A DNA stretch of 64,000 nt from Nocardia carnea. Lineage in GTDB: Bacteria; Actinomycetota; Actinomycetes; Mycobacteriales; Mycobacteriaceae. Position 1 is the stretch's first letter, and the number at the start of each line of letters is the position of its first letter. Shown piece after piece: positions 59,679-64,000 of this stretch. The notes under the pieces are model-generated. The model was not told the DNA's origin. It saw only the letters and a list, made by a program, of their open reading frames with translations, and searched no databases. The DNA lies in NCBI RefSeq assembly GCF_029868855.1, contig NZ_JARWOV010000186.1:1-64000 (forward strand), read 5' to 3'. The translations under genes were made by a program, and so were the position numbers.

Positions 59679-60808
59679 CGCCGCTCCTGGGAGTTGGATG
59701 CGGCAGCACCGAGACGGAGACTGTCGCTGCCGGGTTCGCCTGCTTCGAAGATGTGCACATCGGCCAGCGGTATCGTCACCACCACGGTGCCGCCCTCGCG
59801 AATATGCGGTCCGCCCGGGGACAGCGCGATCAGCGACGTTTCGCCGATATCGACGGAGACCTCGATACTGCGCCCGAGTCGTTCGGTCAGCGTGATCACG
59901 CCGGTCAGGTTCGCCACCCCGGGTGCGGTGCTTGCTACGGCGGCGAGGGTGATATCGCAGGGGCGAATGCCGAGCCGGACAGCGCTGCCCGTGCGGAGGC
60001 CGAGTTCGGTAGGCACCGGAATCTCGATACTGCTTCCGGGTACCCGCAGCGCGCCATCGTCGACGATCGCATCGACGATGTTGATCTCCGGCTGGCCGAG
60101 CGCTTTGGCCACGAAGGTGTCGATCGGCCTGCGCCAGATGGTTTCCGGCGTATCCACCTGCACCAGCTTGCCGTCGCGCAGGATGGCGATTCGGTCGCCC
60201 AGCGCCAGAGCTTCCTGGTAGTCGTGGGTGACGTAGACGGTCGTCGTATTCGACATCCGACCGAGCTCGCGCAGTTCCGCTCGCATGGCCGCACGCAGTT
60301 TCGCGTCCAGATGAGACAGCGGTTCGTCGAGTAGATAGACGTCCGCGGGCCGGATCAGCACCCGGCCGAGGGCCACGCGCTGGCGCTGCCCGTTGGACAG
60401 TTCCCGTGGAAACCGCTGCTGCAGATGGTCGATGCCGAGCGTCACAGTGACGGCATCGACGCGCTCCTGTTGCTGAGCCGCGGAGTACTTCCCGTTACGT
60501 CCAGAGCGCAGCGGGGAGGAAAGGTTCTGCGCCACCGTCTGCTGCGGATACAGGGCGTAACTTTCGAACGCCATCGCCACATTGCGGTGATAGGGCTCGA
60601 TGTTCGTCATATCCGCGCCGCCGATATGTACCGAACCACCATCCACCTGGACCAGCCCGGCAATCGATTTCAGCGTGGTGGTCTTACCCGCACCAGAGGG
60701 ACCGAGGATGACGAAGAATTCGCCGTCGGCGATATCGAGCGATAGATCGTCGATGCCGACTGTCTTACCGTAGTGCTTGGTGAGTCCGTTGACCGTCAGC
60801 TCCGCCAT
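59675..60808 (-). CDS. Sugar ABC transporter ATPase (MalK/UgpC type)
   Basis: 377 aa. Walker A G-P-S-G-A-G-K-T, signature L-S-N-G-Q-R-Q-R, Walker B LLDEP, H-loop T-H-D and a C-terminal TOBE domain (about 240-377). ATG 60808 shares one base with the permease stop (TGATG). It pairs with the ATPase at 58557 and the two permeases. Both ATPases have non-consensus signature residues (LSNGQ and LSSGQ), as if each completes the other's site. Confidence 0.93.
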   Translation of the reverse strand: MAELTVNGLTKHYGKTVGIDDLSLDIADGEFFVILGPSGAGKTTTLKSIAGLVQVDGGSVHIGGADMTNIEPYHRNVAMAFESYALYPQQTVAQNLSSPLRSGRNGKYSAAQQQERVDAVTVTLGIDHLQQRFPRELSNGQRQRVALGRVLIRPADVYLLDEPLSHLDAKLRAAMRAELRELGRMSNTTTVYVTHDYQEALALGDRIAILRDGKLVQVDTPETIWRRPIDTFVAKALGQPEINIVDAIVDDGALRVPGSSIEIPVPTELGLRTGSAVRLGIRPCDITLAAVASTAPGVANLTGVITLTERLGRSIEVSVDIGETSLIALSPGGPHIREGGTVVVTIPLADVHIFEAGEPGSDSLRLGAAASNSQERR

Positions 60809-61674
60809 CAGGATTTCACCGCCCCGAAGGAGAGACCGCGCACCAGGTATCGCTGGATGGTGAGCGCCAGAATCAGTGGTGGCAGGGCCGCGATCACCGC
60901 GGCAGCAGCGGTGAGGTTGTAATACGCCTGTCCGCCACCGCCGAGGTACTTCGTGATCGCCACGGTCACGGTGGCGGCATTGCTGTCGGCCAGGATCAGC
61001 GGGAACACGTAGTTGTTCCAGGCGAAGATGAACGCGAGCAGTGCCGCGGCGGCGATACCCGGCCGCACGAGCGGCAGCGCGACCATCACGAAGGCCCGCC
61101 GGCGGGTGTACCCGTCCAGCAGTGCGGCCTGTTCCAGATCCTCCGGCAGATCCTGGAAATAGGACCGCAGGATCCACACCACCAGCGGCATCGTCACCAG
61201 CTGGAGCACCCACACCATGCCGACCTTGGTGTCGAACAGGCCGATCTGGTTGTAGATGACGAACAGCGGAACGATCACCATCAGTTCGGGAGCGAACCGG
61301 AACGAGAGCATGGTGAACATCAGGTCGTTGGAGCCTTTGTACTGCCACCGGCCCGCCGCATAGGCCGCGGGAATACCGATGACCAGGGAAACGATCACCG
61401 CACCACCGCAATTGAGCAGGCTGGTCACCAGTGCCGCTTTGAAGTCCACGCTGGTGAGTTCGGTGCCCTTCCCGCTCAGCACCGTGCTGAAGTTCTCCAG
61501 GGTGGGGCTGAACGTGAAATAGGTGGTGGTCTGTTGCGCCGGCGTCTTCAACGCCAGCAGGACCATCCACACGATGGGGAACAGCGAGAAGACGAACCAG
61601 CCGATCAGCACGATATCCGCGCCCACGGAGGCCGGGGTGAAACGGCGCTGCCCGGGTAAGAGTTCCTTGGCCAT
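60808..61674 (-). CDS. Sugar ABC transporter permease (MalG family)
   Basis: 288 aa with six predicted membrane helices, starting VGADIVLIGWFVFSLFPIVWMVLLALKTP. It contains the EAA coupling loop (EQAALLDGYTRRRAFVMVALPLVRPGI, the EAA-x3-G pattern). ATG 61674 starts 3 nt after the MalF-type permease stop. It forms the inner-membrane channel with the permease at 61678. Confidence 0.93.
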   Translation of the reverse strand: MAKELLPGQRRFTPASVGADIVLIGWFVFSLFPIVWMVLLALKTPAQQTTTYFTFSPTLENFSTVLSGKGTELTSVDFKAALVTSLLNCGGAVIVSLVIGIPAAYAAGRWQYKGSNDLMFTMLSFRFAPELMVIVPLFVIYNQIGLFDTKVGMVWVLQLVTMPLVVWILRSYFQDLPEDLEQAALLDGYTRRRAFVMVALPLVRPGIAAAALLAFIFAWNNYVFPLILADSNAATVTVAITKYLGGGGQAYYNLTAAAAVIAALPPLILALTIQRYLVRGLSFGAVKS

Positions 61675-61677
61675 GAT

Positions 61678-62637
61678 CTACGACTCCGCTCCGGCAGCGC
61701 GACGCTGCGCCTTTCCGAGCACGCTCACGAGGACGCGTGCGGTGATGAACACGATCACCCACAGCAGGAACATGTAGGTGCTGCCGCGGGAGTAATCGAG
61801 GTTGATGATGGAGTCCTCGAAGGCCCCGATCTGCAGGGTCCGCGTCGCTACGCCAGGCCCCCCCGAGGTGAGGACGTAGACCGCGTCGAAAACCTTGAGG
61901 TTGTCCATGAAGCGGAAGATGACCGCGACCAGGATGTAGGGCCACAGCATCGGCAGCATGAGCTTGCGGAACATGTAGAACCAGCTCGCGCCGTCCACCG
62001 CCGACGCCTCGAACGGCTCCTTGGGCAGCGAACGGATGCCGGCGAGCACCAGGATCGCGACGAACGGAGTGAAGATCCACAGATCTACCAGGATCACCGA
62101 CCACAGGGCATTGCCACTGCTGAGCCAGTCGAAGGTGGATCCGAGACCGAGGATGTGGTTGAGCACGCCGAACTGCGGGTTGAACATCAGCTTCCAGATG
62201 ACGGCCGCGATCACCGGCGCGATCATCAGCGGCAGGATCAGCACCTTCTCGAAAATCCGCCCGATGAAGCTGGAGCGGTTGAGCAAGAGGGCAATGCCGA
62301 CACCGACGAGCGTCTCCAGGACGGTGGCCACTACCGCGAAGGTGCCGGTGACCCGGACACTGGTCCAGAATTCGACGTCACCCAGCACGCTCACGTAGTT
62401 GCGGATTCCGACGAAGATCGGATCAGGGTTCACCGCGGCGTAGTTGAGCACCGAGTAGTACGCGCCGATCACGAACGGGTAGAGAATCCCCACGACGATC
62501 AGCACCGCCGGAATCGACAGCAGGTACGGCCGCAGCGACCGCCGCCATCGCGGCACCTCCGGAGGATCAGTTCGCTTCGCTGCACCCGGCTTTTCCGGGT
62601 CGGCATGTGACGGTGGACGAACCGATTGAGTGGTCAT
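61678..62637 (-). CDS. Sugar ABC transporter permease (MalF family)
   Basis: 319 aa. A hydrophilic N-terminal tail (about 1-35) precedes six membrane helices (PYLLSIPAVLIVVGILYPFVIGAYYS onward). The EAA loop is PFEASAVDGASWFYMFRKLMLPMLWP. AGGGAGG 5 nt before ATG 62637 sets the start. It is 31 nt from the substrate-binding protein gene. Confidence 0.93.
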   Translation of the reverse strand: MTTQSVRPPSHADPEKPGAAKRTDPPEVPRWRRSLRPYLLSIPAVLIVVGILYPFVIGAYYSVLNYAAVNPDPIFVGIRNYVSVLGDVEFWTSVRVTGTFAVVATVLETLVGVGIALLLNRSSFIGRIFEKVLILPLMIAPVIAAVIWKLMFNPQFGVLNHILGLGSTFDWLSSGNALWSVILVDLWIFTPFVAILVLAGIRSLPKEPFEASAVDGASWFYMFRKLMLPMLWPYILVAVIFRFMDNLKVFDAVYVLTSGGPGVATRTLQIGAFEDSIINLDYSRGSTYMFLLWVIVFITARVLVSVLGKAQRRAAGAES

Positions 62638-62668
62638 GTCGACCTCCCTTTCTTCGACCCACGCCGGG

Positions 62669-64000
62669 TCAGAGATTGACCTTCGACGTACAGGTCTTGG
62701 CCAGGCTGGCCAGTCGGGAACGGGCGCTCGCACCGCCGTAGATGTCCTGCAGCGCGACGGACCAGTCCTCCGTGGTGTCGAAGAACTTCTTCTGCGGCGT
62801 GAACTGAATCTTCGAGCTGCCGATCACCGTCTCGAAGGCTTCGAGGTAGCCGGGCATCCCGCCGAGCTGCTGTTTGAACACACCGTCGAAAACCGACTTG
62901 CGCACGGGATCGGCGAAGATCCCGCCCCGCACGGCTTTCGAGAGGGCTTCCTTACCCGTGACCCACTGGATGAACAACCAGGCCGCATGCTTGTTCGTCG
63001 ACTGTGCGTTCATTGCCAGCGACCAGGTCCACAGGTTGGTGTTGTAATTGCCCCCCGGGCCGGCAGGGCCCGGATACCAGCCGATATTGCCCGCTTGCGC
63101 ACTGGCACCCGGCTTGTTCTTCGGGTAGGTCGCGCTGTCGGCGTCGTAGACCATCATCGCGGTGCCGTCACCGAGGTCGCCGGTGGCCTGGGGATAGTCG
63201 TAGGTGGTCCACGACGTCGGCCCGGCCAGGCGCTGCATTTCGATCCATTTCTCGGTGAAGTCCACCGAGGCGTCCGAGGCCATGGCGGCCTCGAGCCGGC
63301 CGTCGACGAGTTCGTAATCCTTCGCGCCCTCCCTGACGAATTGCGTCATGAAGCCGGGATGGATGGTGGCCCACGACTTGGATCCGCGGGTGGCGATGCC
63401 GTACCGGTTCTGGGAACGGTCGGTGAGATCGACGGCCAGCTGGATGAAATCGTCGAAGGTGTCCGGCAACGTGATCTTGCGCTGGTCGAAATAGGCCTTG
63501 TTGTAGGCGACCACGTTGTTCTCGAAGCCCCACGGGATCGCCCACTGTCCGCCGGTACCGAGCGGACTTCCGAGTTCGAAGTCCCATCGGGTGGAGGTGC
63601 GCAGACCCTCGTAGATGTCCTCGAAGTCGTACGCGTCACTGGTGGCCGAGGAGTTGGCGATCCACGGGGCCAGATCCTCCAGCCAACCGGGCGGCCCGTA
63701 CTGCCAGATGAAGTAGGCACCCAGCATGAAGACATCGTGTTTGCCGGTGCCACCGGCCAATTCGGTGTTCAGCTTGGTGAAGTAGTCGGCCTCCGGTACC
63801 AGATCGGTGTCGACCGTGATGCCGGTCAGCCGGGTGAACTCGGCGAGCAGTGGTTGCAGCGACTGCTGGTACGGGTGCGGGGTCTGCAACAGGTGCAGAG
63901 TCGTCCCCTCCGCAGCGCGCCAGTCGAAGGGTCCGCTCACCTCGCCCGCACCGTTGACGGCCTCGAATCCGCCACCCACACCGCAGGCCGAGAGCACCGG
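62669..64000 (-). CDS. Sugar ABC transporter substrate-binding lipoprotein (5' end outside window)
   Basis: At least 443 residues are visible; the first codons lie beyond position 64000. The lipobox remnant L-S-A-C-G lies at the window edge, so only the beginning of the signal peptide is missing. The family 1 extracellular solute-binding fold follows: LLAEFTRLTGITVDTDLVPEADYFTKLNTELAGGTGKHDVFMLG, W-A-I-P-W-G-F-E-N-N, and a Trp-rich C-terminal half (GNYNTNLWTWSLAMNAQ). Its ligand is probably a polyol or ketose, inferred from the kinases downstream. It heads the operon 62669 to 54853. Confidence 0.93.
   Translation of the reverse strand, partial: PVLSACGVGGGFEAVNGAGEVSGPFDWRAAEGTTLHLLQTPHPYQQSLQPLLAEFTRLTGITVDTDLVPEADYFTKLNTELAGGTGKHDVFMLGAYFIWQYGPPGWLEDLAPWIANSSATSDAYDFEDIYEGLRTSTRWDFELGSPLGTGGQWAIPWGFENNVVAYNKAYFDQRKITLPDTFDDFIQLAVDLTDRSQNRYGIATRGSKSWATIHPGFMTQFVREGAKDYELVDGRLEAAMASDASVDFTEKWIEMQRLAGPTSWTTYDYPQATGDLGDGTAMMVYDADSATYPKNKPGASAQAGNIGWYPGPAGPGGNYNTNLWTWSLAMNAQSTNKHAAWLFIQWVTGKEALSKAVRGGIFADPVRKSVFDGVFKQQLGGMPGYLEAFETVIGSSKIQFTPQKKFFDTTEDWSVALQDIYGGASARSRLASLAKTCTSKVNL

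Noticed and set aside
60809-62104. In-frame upstream extension of the ATPase gene at 59675
   Set aside because: The extension runs through two permease genes on the same strand in another frame. The ATPase starts at ATG 60808, where Walker A spacing is normal.

Overview
High-GC actinobacterial DNA, most likely a mycolic-acid-containing genus such as Nocardia. The markers are an antigen 85-type mycolyltransferase, the nucleoid protein Lsr2, bacterial Ku, a DUF5313 membrane protein, an F420-dependent luciferase-like oxidoreductase, ANTAR and universal stress proteins, and heavy use of GTG starts with 1-11 nt gene overlaps. Genus is inferred from gene content, not from a search. The window begins with about 82 C residues, probably an assembly edge.

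Layout. 0.1-10 kb: lycopene cyclase and Ku, a GNAT acetyltransferase, a tandem Usp, an F420 oxidoreductase, two alpha/beta hydrolases, Lsr2, an antigen 85-like mycolyltransferase and a fused double-hotdog (MaoC) protein. 10-19.4 kb: a SnoaL-like protein behind a MerR-type operator, a toxin-antitoxin-like pair behind two palindromes, a membrane protein with a Pro-Asp repeat, a pyruvate oxidase-like ThDP enzyme, a membrane protein, an SDR, an atypical P450 and a DAO-Rieske oxidoreductase. 19.4-37.2 kb: a surface-glycan locus. On the minus strand it has two GT2 glycosyltransferases, a pyruvyl transferase and an aldehyde dehydrogenase. On the plus strand it has two GT4 enzymes, a UDP-xylose synthase-like epimerase, a carbamoyltransferase, a GT2-GmhB fusion, two GT9 heptosyltransferase-like proteins, GmhA, HldE, an SDR and UDP-glucose dehydrogenase. 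Together these can make and transfer an ADP-heptose-type sugar and UDP-GlcA/UDP-Xyl, and decorate the product with carbamoyl and pyruvyl groups. 37.7-43 kb: stress genes (KatE, PAS-ANTAR regulator, phosphoribosyltransferase-erythromycin esterase fusion). 43-46.7 kb: a DUF2795 small protein, ATP-grasp ligase and CocE/NonD hydrolase on one strand. 46.9-53 kb: STAS protein, HrpB helicase, lipoprotein, membrane proteins and an OhrR-like MarR regulator. 53.2 kb: tRNA-Pro(GGG), followed by a short accessory stretch. 54.9-64 kb: a polyol/ketose uptake and phosphorylation operon (substrate-binding protein, two permeases, two ATPases, Dha-type kinase, RpiB-type isomerase, FGGY kinase), cut by the window end.

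A recurrent theme is a promoter-like motif GTTT-N15-GGGTA/GGGAA, which resembles alternative sigma factor (SigF/SigB-type) promoters. It lies upstream of the P450, a membrane protein, the carbamoyltransferase-heptose operon, KatE, the phosphoribosyltransferase-esterase fusion and the DUF2795 operon, with GTGT or GGCAA variants at several other genes. This suggests that much of the window, including the heptose-glycan locus, belongs to one general-stress regulon.

I see no rRNA, CRISPR array, insertion sequence or complete prophage.
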